The position numbers and the translations under genes are program-made. From positions 46,844,035 through 46,908,034 of the forward strand of contig NC_134831.1 of assembly GCF_004210375.1 (NCBI RefSeq): a stretch of DNA of 64,000 nucleotides, in the 5' to 3' direction. Origin of the DNA: Tachypleus tridentatus. Its lineage: Eukaryota; Arthropoda; Merostomata; Xiphosura; Limulidae. Under the pieces are notes generated by a model. That model saw nothing but the letters and a program-made list of their open reading frames with translations, searched no databases and was not told the DNA's origin. Within the stretch, counting starts at the first letter, position 1, and the number at the start of each line of letters is the position of its first letter. Below, piece by piece: positions 53,131 to 64,000 of this stretch.

Positions 53131-53235
53131 TGGTGTGTTTTCTTATAGCAAAGCCACATTGGGCTATCTCATGAGCCCCTGATTTTAGTGTTGTAAGTCA
53201 GTAGACTTACTGCTGTACTAGCAGGGGGGGCAACT
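53131..53235 (-). mobile_element. tRNA-SINE type III, minus strand, B box deleted
   Basis: Inverse reading: GCAGTAAGTCTACTGACTTA, CAACACTAAAATCAGGGGCT, GATAGCCCAATGTGGCTTTG, then TATAAGAAAACACACCA. The TTCGATTCCCC-type B box expected after CAGGGG is missing, so it could not drive RNA polymerase III. Confidence 0.65.
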
Positions 53236-56200
53236 TTCAGTTTACAAATTTGTAGGTATGTCAAAATATGAGAACAACAAAACTTCTAACGAAGTTTCAC
53301 ATATGTGCAAAAATCATGGTTGTACTTGTCAGCTTAAAGTAAAACATGCAAACTTGGATTACCACATTCATTTCCAGTTTGTAGGAGATCCCATCACCAT
53401 AGTTTAGAAGTTGTAAATAATGTGAAAACTCTTCCATATTAACATGATACCCAGAAATGTGCTTGGTGTAGCCTTCAACTGCTCCAAGGGGTAAATCAGA
53501 ACAGCATTCTTCATCTTAACATCAACAAAATGACCAAACCACTCTTTCTTTCAAAGTTTTAGAGTTCAGAGAAATGATCTTTGCTGTGGCTTGTCTAGAG
53601 GATTCAGAGAGAGAAAACTTTCATTTTTACCAGATTTATACATTTATTCCACCAAAGTATTTTTTTCCTAGTAAGGTGAAAACGACAATTGTAATCACTC
53701 TTAATTAACTAAATCTGTTTCATTGTTTATGGTTAATGAAAAATTTTAAAGGTAGGTAATTTCCAAAAATTAGTTGCTAATGTTTTCACTTGTAAGTGAA
53801 TTTTAATATTGTATGAACTTAGTTTTCTGTTTAATCTTCATAATGAAACTTCAAGATATTTCCAAGAATTTTAGCCTGTTTTTGGTTTCAGTTCTCCTTT
53901 TCTAAGTAGTTGGCTCAGTATAATATGCTGTCACAATGAGATGTATACATAGTATAAAAATATTTTAAGAGTTTTTTTTTTTTTTAACAGAATTTTCTTT
54001 GAAGTTTATACTTTATTTTTTAAATATTGTTTAGTACAGGAGTAGTACTGTACACCTTAGGTTATGAGAAAATATTAGTGTATCATCCCTAGGGTTTTTA
54101 CCATGCCACAAAAAATGCTTCTCTTCTACCTGCAGTTGTTTATATGACTCCAGGAGACACAATAGTTGTTCATTGTTTTTCATAAGTCTGTACATATAAT
54201 AAGAGTGATGCTATATCACTGTTGCCCCTTTCCACCTGTTGCCCTGCTGTGATTGTAAAGATTTTAAATAGAAATGTTTTTATGGTTCTTATATCAGATG
54301 AAGTAGTAATCATGTAATTTGTGATGATTTATAAGTAAAGATGATTTCTAATATCTTGAACTTTGAGTGCATCCACTGTGGAAGTACCCTCTGTTCGTAG
54401 TGGATTGTAAGTTTTTTTTTGTAAATATTTGTTAAATCTAGCACAAAAGTAAAGTATATTTGTGAAAAATTGTCTAATGTTTATGTATTGATTTTTAACT
54501 TTAAATAATTCATTACTGTACCTTACTGAAGTATTATTAAAAGTAATACTAAAGTTCATTGTGAATATCTTAAGTGTATTAAAATTATTTCTGAATCATG
54601 AAAAACTTTTCAAATATTAGTAATACAACAACAAAATTAACTTGTCTTAAATGAGTTTACACTACTAGATGAAAAAGATGTGCACTCTAATATTCCTCAC
54701 ATTTAAAGGAATGATGCTCATGGATTACTACACTAACTTCATAAATAGATTACTGTAATTCCAAATTTACAGTATTTGTTTTCACACAACCAGGCAAGCT
54801 TATAGTAAAGACATTTGTGAAATGAAATCAATCTACCCCATCGTCTTCATACAAAAATATACTTTTCATCCAGATTACATTTTGCATTACTTTTACAAGC
54901 TGCTGCTTGGACATTGCTGTTGCCAGCTGTTGCAAAATCAGTACTGTCATGTAGAGGCACATGAAAAGTTTGACTCTAACATCAGATTGTTAAATGCCAT
55001 GCTGTAAAAGATCAGAATATGCACATAAGGTTAATTATGGATTAAAAAAGTATGTTTCACCCATCTTTAATCAGTATTGGGTCTTTTGGTCTCTACACTA
55101 CTTTCACTGTCTTTGAGATTTAAAACAATACTTAAATCAGTGTGCTATCTTTTACAAGATTCTTCACCCAGACAGCAAGAATTTTAGGAAATTATTATAC
55201 AAGAGGAGAGAATACTGTTGTTGCAAAAAGGGGCAAATGACATTCCAAATTTTCAACTCTACCTCAGATCAGTTAAAGCTAATCAAACTTGCACATTACT
55301 AAAATGAAAGTTTTACATTAAATAATTCACAACATTGATATTTTGAGATCCAAAGAACACTGCTATTTCATGACAAATTGAGAGACTGACTATTGTGTAC
55401 TGCTTTTTGTCAGCTGTGCCCTTAGGTCTCTTATCAGAAACCTGAGAAAGTTGAATAGCATATGATTTACAAAGTACACAATTTAAATTTTTGAAAATTG
55501 ACTTAACACAGCAAATATGAACTTTGCTCAGCATGTTAATATAGGTTTTTGTGCAAAAGAAAACATCAGTTGCCACAAAGAAAGCAACTCCACGAGATAT
55601 GCTTTCATTTCACAATGAGGGTTTATTTAAATAAGAAATTGCTAGTAAAGTGTTCATTCAATGGTCAGATGTGATAGATAAGGTTCATTTTCAGCATGTA
55701 CTGTCTACTCTTGTTAATTTAAGAGGCTATATAAACTTTCATATTTTTCAATGATAAATTGATTTGTTTTTTTAATCAGGTCAGGACCTGAAATTCTTGC
55801 ATCTTCAACAAATGTTTAACATCACTAGCCTTGACTGCCAAGCTACAGTTTAAATATTCTTATGGTGTATTGTCAAGCTCATTATGATACTGTCTCAGTC
55901 AAGCAATTATAGAAAAGGGCTTTTCTGTGTATAGTGTTAACATAAAAAAAAAAAGAGGATGTCTTCCTTGTTGGTTAACAATTGATCTATGATTATATGT
56001 AGTTAGAGGTATTCTGGAAATTCCTTCGTTGGTCAGTAGTAATCTGGTGCATTTTAGACAAATAACTGAAACCTTGACAGAAGGAGGACAGTTGAACAGA
56101 ATGGAAAAAAATGGAAAAGGAAGCTTAAGAATATTTACAAACTTAAAGCTAAATTCCAAAGAACTGAAAATGGTACAGCATCCTTAATTGAGGGGGCTGA

Positions 56201-57121
56201 TGACACATGCTAATAAGACAGTATGACTTGTATGGTAGAATCAAATAGTCTCAGAAAAAACAATTAAACATCCTGCATGAAGAAACTGCAAAGAATTGTT
56301 AAGCTGTGTCCCATTATTGTGTTGTGCTTGTAGTCATCGAAGTATATTTTTTGCATAATAAACAGTTACTACAAATTGTATGATTTATTTAATGTTATAT
56401 TAGGTATAGAAAATTAGTTTAGAATGCTTTGGAAAACTTCAAAAAAACTCATGGAAATACGAATCGCAAAAGGTGTAACTGCCCAGTTCAATCTACCTTT
56501 AGTATACCAAGGGTTGTTACTAAGTGCCAATTTAGATCTGTGTACTAGAGTTTTAATCTTTATTCTGAAACTCAAGTTAATTAATAACAAGATCTGAATT
56601 TAAGCAATACTGAAAATGAAGCTATCTAATTAGATTAGGATAACATGCTAATTAGGGGTGTTTTGTTTACTCTCAAAACCTACTTGTGTGAAAATAAATG
56701 TTTAAATTACACCTTTATAACAGAACAAAAACAAGCACAAAGTATTATCCTACTGTTAAAAATAGTTTAAGAAAAAAATCAATACTTTGAGAAACAACAT
56801 CAATATTTTAACTAGTAGAAGAATACTTGTGGGAAGGGTTGTTTTGTTTGGTAAGATAATGAGAAAAAGTGTAACTACAGAATTGTAGTAAAAAGACCTG
56901 AAATATTTTTAGTAATTTGACAAATATCAAAATCAATTAGATTTATAATGACTAAAACTTGTCAATTTATTAACCTTCTGAGCCCATGGTTCAGAGAACA
57001 GCTTGTCACATATTTAACTGATCAGGTTAGTTACCAACATTCAAGTACAAATAGCAACTTCAGTCATCAATATTTTTAATATTTAAACTTCAAAAAGACC
57101 TGAGCTTTCCTCACTGGAACA
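53236..57121. other. Intergenic AT-rich DNA between the two convergent genes
   Basis: Only chance open frames, the longest being about 90 codons, without conserved motifs. T-runs at 53970 and similar tracts. No promoter, tRNA or repeat structure recognised. Confidence 0.5.
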
Positions 57122-57127
57122 TTTATT
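57122..57127 (-). promoter_or_regulatory. Candidate polyadenylation signal for the Rab-like gene
   Basis: TTTATT on + is AATAAA on -. It is the first such hexamer I found downstream of the minus-strand stop, giving a 3' UTR of roughly 640 nt. This is position-based inference only. Confidence 0.3.
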
Positions 57128-57769
57128 CACAGTCCTAATGGAAGACCAGTTATAAAAATACAAAGATTACAAAGTTGGGTGGAATCCAAAAAAGTCAACG
57201 AAACAAAATCTAAGGTTAAAACTTATAAACAAAATGTTACCCTACACACATGACATAACAGTAGAAGTTTGTTAATAAGTCAGTCTTAAAGTAGTTATGA
57301 TGTCTATAATACTAACACAAAATGAAGATTTGTTATATATTAACAAATGACTTCTCTCTAACATTCTTTATAAAAACATTAAAGTTTAAAATGGATTACA
57401 AATACAATGTAAAAATTAGTTCAGAGATTCATAAATTCAACATCCAGAGAATGTTTTGCTCAATAGAACCACCTAAAATTTGGTAATTTTGAAAACAATG
57501 CACCATTCTTTATCACATTTTTTTGTGTTCATGAATATATAATAACTAATAACTTTTCTAGTACATGGCAATACAGAAATAACACAAAGTTATAGGATAA
57601 GACTTAAGATCACTTTTCTTACATGTAAGATTACCAATACAGAATTTTAGTATAAAATATTTCAACACTACACACAGTTTAAGCACAAGTGCATGAAAAC
57701 TTCATGGCCAGTGATCACACTGGCAAACTGGACAAGGAAATTGCACATCACAAGTAGAGAGAAAGAATA

Positions 57770-57837
57770 TCATGCACATTTTCCACTGCATCTTTTTTTC
57801 TTCTTCTTTTCAAACAGGTCCTCTGCATGAGAAAGTT
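57770..57837 (-). CDS. Rab34/36-like terminal exon, Lys-rich hypervariable tail
   Basis: Minus-strand acceptor GGTTGTTACAG, with a codon completed from the previous exon (A+AA, Lys). It then reads LSHAEDLFEKKKKKRCSGKC, Ala, TGA (57770-57772). A basic stretch followed by cysteines is typical of membrane-targeting Rab tails. The phase fit with the previous exon supports the assignment. Confidence 0.6.
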
Positions 57838-60800
57838 CTGTAACAACCAGAGAAACCAAAAAATTAGAACTTTCACACCAATGGTATTTATTATGTGATT
57901 AATGCTTCAAATGTAATTATGTAAAATATACAGTTTAAATATAATATAGTTTCACCTTGCTCAAAATGTGTACTGATCCATTGAAAACAAATGTGATAAA
58001 ATGTATTACCAGTCTTGTCTGTGTATGATGTTATGCATCTTGCTTACAAAAAAGGTTTACTTTCCAGCCTAACCAAAACATCACTTCATAGAATTAGTAC
58101 TACATAAACAACTGATGTAAAATTTAAGATAAAATTTTATGATTTACTTGTAAATCAGTTGGTGTGATTATCTCTGGCATTCCACGAAAATGTAGTTAGG
58201 TACAACAAATGTAGTGTACTTGAAATACTATTACTCACTCACCTTATAGGAACTCAATGCGAGGTCAATAAGAATGTGTGATTAAAATCATCTGTATTAT
58301 TGTGACTTAGTATCTTTCACATTTTGTACTTCATGATACTATAAAAATAACCTTCACAGTTGTGTTTTATTACAAAACAACTAAAACTGTCCTCTGTTAC
58401 ACATTTCAGAAGTCACTGCAAACATCAAAACAGTTACATTAACATGTGTATCTTTAAACTTGTTTGAACTTTGACAGTATTAGATACTTAACTTCAAAAC
58501 CTTAGTCAGTACTTCGAACTATTACCTATACTTTAACATATTCTTAACATTCACTTCTCTATAACATGTAATTACTGAAGTACATGTACAATAAACAGGT
58601 AAATAGCATCTGTAACAACTTTTGAGTGCTTGTTTTGTTTTTGAATTTTGAACAAAGCTACTTGAGGGCTATCTGAGCTAGCAGTAGTGTAAAACTAAAG
58701 GGTAGGCAGCTAGTCATCACCACTCACAGCAAACATTTGGGCTACTTTTTTACCAATGAATAGTGAGACTGACCGTGGCATTACAATGCCCCCATGCCTG
58801 AAAAGGCAAGAATGTTTGTTGTGATGGGGATTCAAACCCACGACCCTCAGATTACAAGTCAAGCACCCTAATCACCGGGCCAAATTTTGAGTAACATACA
58901 TACATAACACAAAATAGACCTTGGATTAAATGTTTTACATTACACTGAGCAGGAGTGTGCAATTTGTGATACTTTCCATACAAAACATCTAGGTTTGAAT
59001 ATTGGGAAAGAAATATTACTTTAACACTATATCCTATAAACAAGTAACTTACTAGTTAATTCTGTGTTGAAATCAAATTATAGTTTGTCACAAATGTTTA
59101 TTTCATATACACTTAAATTTAACACAATACAAGATATACTTTTTAATGTTTCTGAAAAACACGTCAGTTGAAAAAGTTTTACAAACTGATGTTAGAACTA
59201 CACACACCATACGTCCATCTTGCATGGTTTGGAAATTGTTTAATGCATTAACAAATTAAAATGTTTTTATCACACATCCCTTTTACATTAATAAATACTG
59301 AGCACAGACACAGATGTACTTATGATGCAGGTCTCTTGACTCACTCCAGGATTAAATATCAGCTTACTGGTTAATAAAATATAATTCGAAACAACTTAGT
59401 CGCAAATAAGGTTTGTTTAATTGTATTTGTGATTTTATACAACTGTCAAAGAAGAATTTTAATAGCTTATTGGTTTGTCTATTCATTACAATGATCAATA
59501 ACAAAATTAATTCTTCATTCAAGTCAAATAAAAAAAAAAAACTTAATTAAAAGCAATTTGGTGTTAAAACATTTGATGTTAATAAAATTGTAAAAGTACA
59601 GTCTACTTACTTTAGTTCACACAAAAACAGTTCCTTAGACAACTTTTGAATATAAACAGTGTCTCAACCACTACTGTGTCTGTCACATCCCAACCAGTCT
59701 GATGAACTCCGCTTGCCGTTAGGAAAAAAAGGCTTAACTGGCACTGGACATGGTAAATGTGGTGTAGAGGATACATATGGTATTTTCACTAGTAAGTTCT
59801 TATAGTTACAAAAACAAATTGTTTATGCTCTAAAGAACAGCAGCTGCATCTTACTTTGACCTAATACCCACAACAGCAAAAAATGCATCATACTCATTTC
59901 ATTGTTGCACAGAAAATTGTTCATTATCTATGGTAACAATCTGCATATTCACATACCTTGCAACTGTAGAATGGTATCAAACTGACAACTGGGAGGACAA
60001 AATTACAAGATTTTCCCCACAGGAAGCTCTCCATATCCAAGAAAATAACAGGAACTTCTCGTATACAAGTAAGGATATACAGTGTTGATTCACACTGATA
60101 AAAAACAGAATGCTACCAACAAGGATAGAAACAGGCTAGCTACTTACTCACTAGAGGTGGTGAAGAACATTCAACATTTTGTCATCAGAACACACCCATC
60201 CATTGAGTTAAGATAGTCACCTCTCACAGAACTTCAACATAAATTACACAGACTTAAGTGTATAAAAGACTAGACGTGTCAGAAAAATGTGGCTAGCATC
60301 AAAATATGTAGTCAACATTTTAGAATCCATAGATTGGCCTGAATTTCAAAGAAGAATGTTTTTAACTGTATATCTATTTTAATATTGCATGTTATTTATG
60401 TATTACTTTAACATGTTATCAAGATTGTTCCAAACACCTAAATGGAAAAATCAAAATATGTATGAACAGCATCTGGCATGACAAATAGAAATGTCATCAG
60501 TTGACTGTAAAAATTGTCTAAACCTATACAAACAGTATCTGATATGCAACAAATGGAAATAGGTCATCACATTGTACGAATCTTATGTTAACTTTAGTGT
60601 GTGAATGAAGTATAAGCAATTATTATCATTCTACTGTTGAGATAAATGTTCAAAAATGACAAAACATTTCACAAAATATTTTTAAATTTATAATTAAGAT
60701 AGGTAATTGCAAATTAAAACATCTCAGGAGCTGAGAAGAATGCCAAGGTAAATTTGTAATATACCAAACTAACGAGCCATGACTATTACTGTTACTTTTA

Positions 60801-61290
60801 TATTGACTAGATACCAATAAGAAATGGCTTTATGAAGACAAAACCTCCAGCAACATAAATGCTAGTTTCTCTCCAAGACAAACAGGAATTCATACTGCAC
60901 CATTTGCAGATATCTCTGATGGACTTATCCATCTTTTGATTGTTCAAATCACTTTTTGGAAAATCTCATTCACACAATAGATGAGTTTTCAAATGGGTAA
61001 TGAAATAGTTACCTCAGAGTAGTACTGCACAAAAGCCTCCCAAGTTAAAACCACACTGCAGAGCAACAGACCATAATCAGGGCCATCACAAATAACACCA
61101 TTAGTAGTACTACTATAAACAGTGAACTCTACTTACACACTGTTTGCTACCTATATCACATCAGTAACTTAATACTTACTAACAAAATCCGAAGATACCT
61201 CAGATTTTTGAGGAGCTTCAATCTCTCTAAGAACAGAGTAGTTAAAGCACAGAGCTGCAAGTCGAAAGAAAAATTCCTTCACATTTTCAC
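57770..61290 (-). CDS. Rab34/Rab36-like small GTPase, last two coding exons (5' exons outside window)
   Basis: Two minus-strand exons, 61290-61180 and 57837-57770, have good splice sites (acceptors CCAAACAG and GTTACAG, donor GTAAGT) and fit in phase 1/1. The first reads GENVKEFFFRLAALCFN (Gly split with the missing exon), the C-terminal helix of Rab34/36-type GTPases, whose consensus I recall as GENVREFFFRVAAL. The second reads LSHAEDLFEKKKKKRCSGKC and ends in Ala-stop. The GTP-binding motifs are in exons not present here. Known: Rab34/36 act in Golgi-lysosome positioning and ciliogenesis. Odd: the tail has cysteines but no terminal CC or CXC. Which of Rab34 or Rab36 cannot be decided from this fragment. 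The gene converges on USP32. Confidence 0.65.
57838..58628. other. Intron of the Rab-like gene, first part
   Basis: AT-rich, nothing recognised besides the minus-strand acceptor. Confidence 0.5.
58630..58885 (-). mobile_element. tRNA-SINE type I, minus strand, near full length
   Basis: On the minus strand it starts TTTGGCCCGGTGATTAGGGT and continues with GGTTTGAATCC (B box), GGCATTGTAATGCCACGGTC and a tail of TTCAAAAACAAAACAAGC. Same family as 34975-35252, opposite orientation, inside the Rab-like gene intron in the sense direction of that gene. Confidence 0.88.
58886..61179. other. Intron of the Rab-like gene, second part
   Basis: Read on both strands for a further exon. The phase of the two Rab exons already fits directly, and nothing convincing lies between. 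Confidence 0.5.
61180..61290 (-). CDS. Rab34/36-like penultimate coding exon
   Basis: The 111 nt read on the minus strand (2 nt, 36 codons, 1 nt) include ENVKEFFFRLAALCFNYSVL and REIEAPQKSEVSSDFV. The minus-strand acceptor is at 61291-61293 (CTG on +) and the donor GTAAGT at 61174-61179. The GENV...FFFR pattern falls at the same place as in Rab C-terminal helices. Confidence 0.65.
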
Positions 61291-62720
61291 CTGTTTGGAA
61301 AGATAAAACTTTTATTCAGTTACTCTTTCATAAAAACCTAAATTAAAGGGTGGTGTTTTTTTTAACTACAAAATACATAAGGACAGCCACAACACCAGTT
61401 ACTTTTGCATCACATTGGAAAAGAATTATTTATTTAAAATTTCTGCACAAAGCTACACAAAAATCTATATGTATATAGCAATCACTTACAATGAACTGAC
61501 AGAAAATACAGGAAGTTAGTCAAAAACAGCCACCACTAAGTCAAAGGTTAAATTTCTCTGAATGAGAAAGAGATGTTGATCATCACTCATTTAGTGGATA
61601 CATAGCTACAGTAAGCAGTATGTGGAATATTCAGACTCATTAGTGATTACACACAACTAAATGATTATTACAACGATACTACTATTCCTATTTCAAGCTT
61701 GTTTTAAAAAACATTTTCAAATTACCCTTTGTTTAATGATAGACATCTTCAAGTACAATAATTTGGGATTAAGTTAATTTAAAATCATAAACTGTTGTCC
61801 ATGGAATATTAAATCTGTAACAAACTGAAAATATTCATTCTGCAAGTTTTTCCATACAAATTTCCACAAGAATACTCTGTAAAAAGTGAATTTTTGTTGA
61901 TGAAAATAAACATTATCGTATTTCCCACATCAAATATGCACCCTAATTTTCATTAGCTAAGTTTTGAAAACAAAAGATAAACATATGAATAAGGTTGCAG
62001 TACTTTCACAAACCTTACCAAGATGTTTCATGGATTGTTTAGTGACTTATGGTACATAAATCCTCCTGCCCACGTTTCGTTTTTTGTAAGCTATATGCTT
62101 ATATCTACCTTTGAAAGTGTATACATTATAGTACCACTCCAATATCTGTATTATTACCAGTAATAAAAGTTATTTTAAGCCTGAGGAGTTAAAAAGAGTA
62201 CCGATATTACAGCAACATGTGACCTGTTCTGGTTTATTTGATCTTTTAATACTAAGTAACTTGGACATTTCATTCTGGGTTGTATAGAGGGGCTTGGATT
62301 ATTGTCTAGTACCAAAAAGCTTCCTCTGTGCTTGGGATTAGGCCTATGAGCAACATAACCTTCAGCCTGGAAAACACAGGGTAAATTTTTGAGAGTTACT
62401 ACTTTGGGGAAAAAAATAGCATCTTTGATGCTGGGAAATACTATAATTCCTGCAATCTACAAAAACTTTAAATATATGGGTTAAATACTTATATCAAGCA
62501 TCAGTTAACCCTTTCTCAACAAGCTTGGTATAAAAACTGAGTTCATATATACATTTGCATAAGTTACGTGTTTATGCTATATCTTTTAATGCAGTACATG
62601 AATCTTCACCAAACTTAATAGATTTGTAATAAATATTACATTTCTTTCATACACAAAAATCAGTTTGTTTTTTTTTTTAATGAAGTATGTTTACTAAATA
62701 TATGGTTGTAAATGTATTCG
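61291..62720. other. Upstream intron of the Rab-like gene
   Basis: A Tigger-like terminal sequence (GTATTTCCCACATCAAATAT, then GCACCCTAATTTTC) at about 61918-61952 may be a transposon relic. No GTPase motif exon was found. Confidence 0.45.
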
Positions 62721-62729
62721 GTGAATCAT

Positions 62730-63790
62730 TACTAGTCCGGGTTCAAACTGAGTTACATTATTTTGAAACATAATCATCCCCAAAAACTCAAGTATCATTT
62801 GTGTAATCTGCAAAACCTCCTAAATACATTTCAAACTTTTGTTTTCAGTAAAACTTTATATTTTATCTGTTATTTTCTTTACCCTACTCTACAGGAGTTC
62901 AGTCAACTTCATTAGCCTTGTAACCACGAAAATATTTAAATCAGTTTTTCTTTGTAGAAAGACTACAAATTGTAAAATAAAATTACTTTCATTTATTCTA
63001 AGTAGCTTTAAACTGGTATCTATTTATAATTACATTTTTTTTTTTTTATTACCCTACAACTGCCCTTTTAACAGCCTACTATTACTACTACTCATGCCAT
63101 TATAAGATGTAAATCAATTGGGAAATGTAAATCTCGCATTATACCAGCAAATTACATTACCCACAAGCTGGTTCAAGCTGCTAGTGTGAATAGCTCATGA
63201 AACATTATAATTATTTCTGTTAAGATCAGAATAAGAAAAATGAACACTCTTAATTTTACATTTTAATTACTTTTCTAATAATAAATAAATAAACACAAAA
63301 AACAAGAAATAAAGTACTCACCTAACTTTTTGTTTCTGTCAACTATCAACTGAAACTTAACCATACGTATTTTGTACTACTGCCAGTAATGCAAAGAACA
63401 TAGAATAACAACATGCAAAAAAGGAGACAATTTCCACTTTCATAATTTTTGTCTTTCTAACTGTGTGGCAAAAATCATTACAAATTCATCTACACTAATC
63501 ATTATCTTTCCCATGAGAAAGAAGCCTGTACTAACTGAGAAACTAACAATTCTCTGTTCAGAAAACAATGTAATATAATATGCAGTTTGATAGCTGAAAA
63601 CTTTGGTATCCTAGTGGTTATACACAATATAGAATTAAATATAAGAGCAAATGCTTATCAAATTCTAAAAAGAGGATATGACAGGTGGTTGCAACAAGAA
63701 AGGACTGGCTTTTTATTTGATGGCTATGTAACCAAATGAAACTGAAGGTTATAAAAAGTATGGTTTGTCTGAGAAATAATGAATTTAGTG
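62730..63790. repeat. AT-rich dispersed repeat, copy 3 (about 1 kb)
   Basis: CAAAACCTCCTAAATACATT and AAAGACTACAAATTGTAAAA at 62810-62975, then AAAGAGGATATGACAGGTGG and GCTATGTAACCAAATGAAAC at 63669-63740. Collinear with 30780-31740. Inner part diverged. Confidence 0.6.
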
Positions 63791-64000
63791 TTATTTATGT
63801 TAAATTTCTTACTTACTGGAATGGTGATGAATAAAATAGAGATGAAAGGATGCCTAGAAAAAATGTCATTTCTCACACTAGGGAAAATAAGTTTTTTTAA
63901 ATATTACCTTTTAAATTAAAAAATTTGTATACTATTAAAACATGGATTATTAGGTAAGATTTTATGCTATACTAATTGGTGTAACAAACAAAAAGTTGTT

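Noticed and set aside
63322..63400. Possible minus-strand exon before the Rab exons (donor GTGAGT, phase fits GENV).
   Set aside because: The peptide lacks the expected Rab sequence before GENV, and the region belongs to the AT-rich dispersed repeat.
1..64000. Operon-like or prokaryotic defence-type system.
   Set aside because: Introns, SINEs, LINEs and animal-type genes throughout; no clustered ORFs with ribosome binding sites.

Overview
This window is eukaryotic, from an animal genome. It has short exons bounded by GT/AG sites, kilobase-scale AT-rich introns and many dispersed transposons and tRNA-derived SINEs. The SINE and LINE types look like those I associate with chelicerate arthropods, and the horseshoe crab lineage is my best guess. 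That assignment is inference from remembered repeat types, not a database match. There is no bacterial gene organisation, no CRISPR array and no free-standing tRNA or rRNA gene.

Two genes are supported. The first, on the + strand (10434 to 48463), is the 3' part of a USP32-type ubiquitin-specific protease. Ten exons join in a consistent phase into 602 codons including the stop. They cover the latter part of the catalytic domain (insert, zinc-finger cysteine pairs, His box) and end in a CaaX-like CCLQ. The catalytic-Cys exons lie upstream of the window, so the first 10.4 kb is read as intron. The second, on the - strand (57770 to 61290), is the last two coding exons of a Rab34/Rab36-like small GTPase, convergent with USP32. 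The two stop codons are about 9.3 kb apart.

Most of the remaining DNA that can be identified is mobile or repetitive. 1-1 kb: the 3' end of a non-LTR element with an internal duplication. 2.75-3.84 kb: a Tc1/mariner derivative whose two ends are inverted copies of the transposase 3' end. 6.96-9.98 kb: a hAT element with a perfect 8-bp target duplication and a pogo-type MITE inside it. 12.7-15.1 kb: a decayed LTR element with a SINE in one LTR. 18.0-19.5 and 28.9-29.9 kb: two arrays of one minisatellite family flanking a long non-LTR copy (21.3-27.3 kb), which itself holds a hAT MITE. 36.2-36.5 kb: a foldback MITE. 38.7-42.4 kb: a second non-LTR copy with two internal deletions. The rest is tRNA-SINEs, an unclassified AT-rich family and pyrimidine-skewed tracts that look like decayed minus-strand coding sequence.

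I found no new multi-gene system. The most informative observations are the palindromic mariner, the MITE with its empty site preserved in the sister LINE, the degenerate repeats of a USP32 exon/intron junction carrying extra donor-like sites, and the unusual C-terminus of the Rab-like protein.
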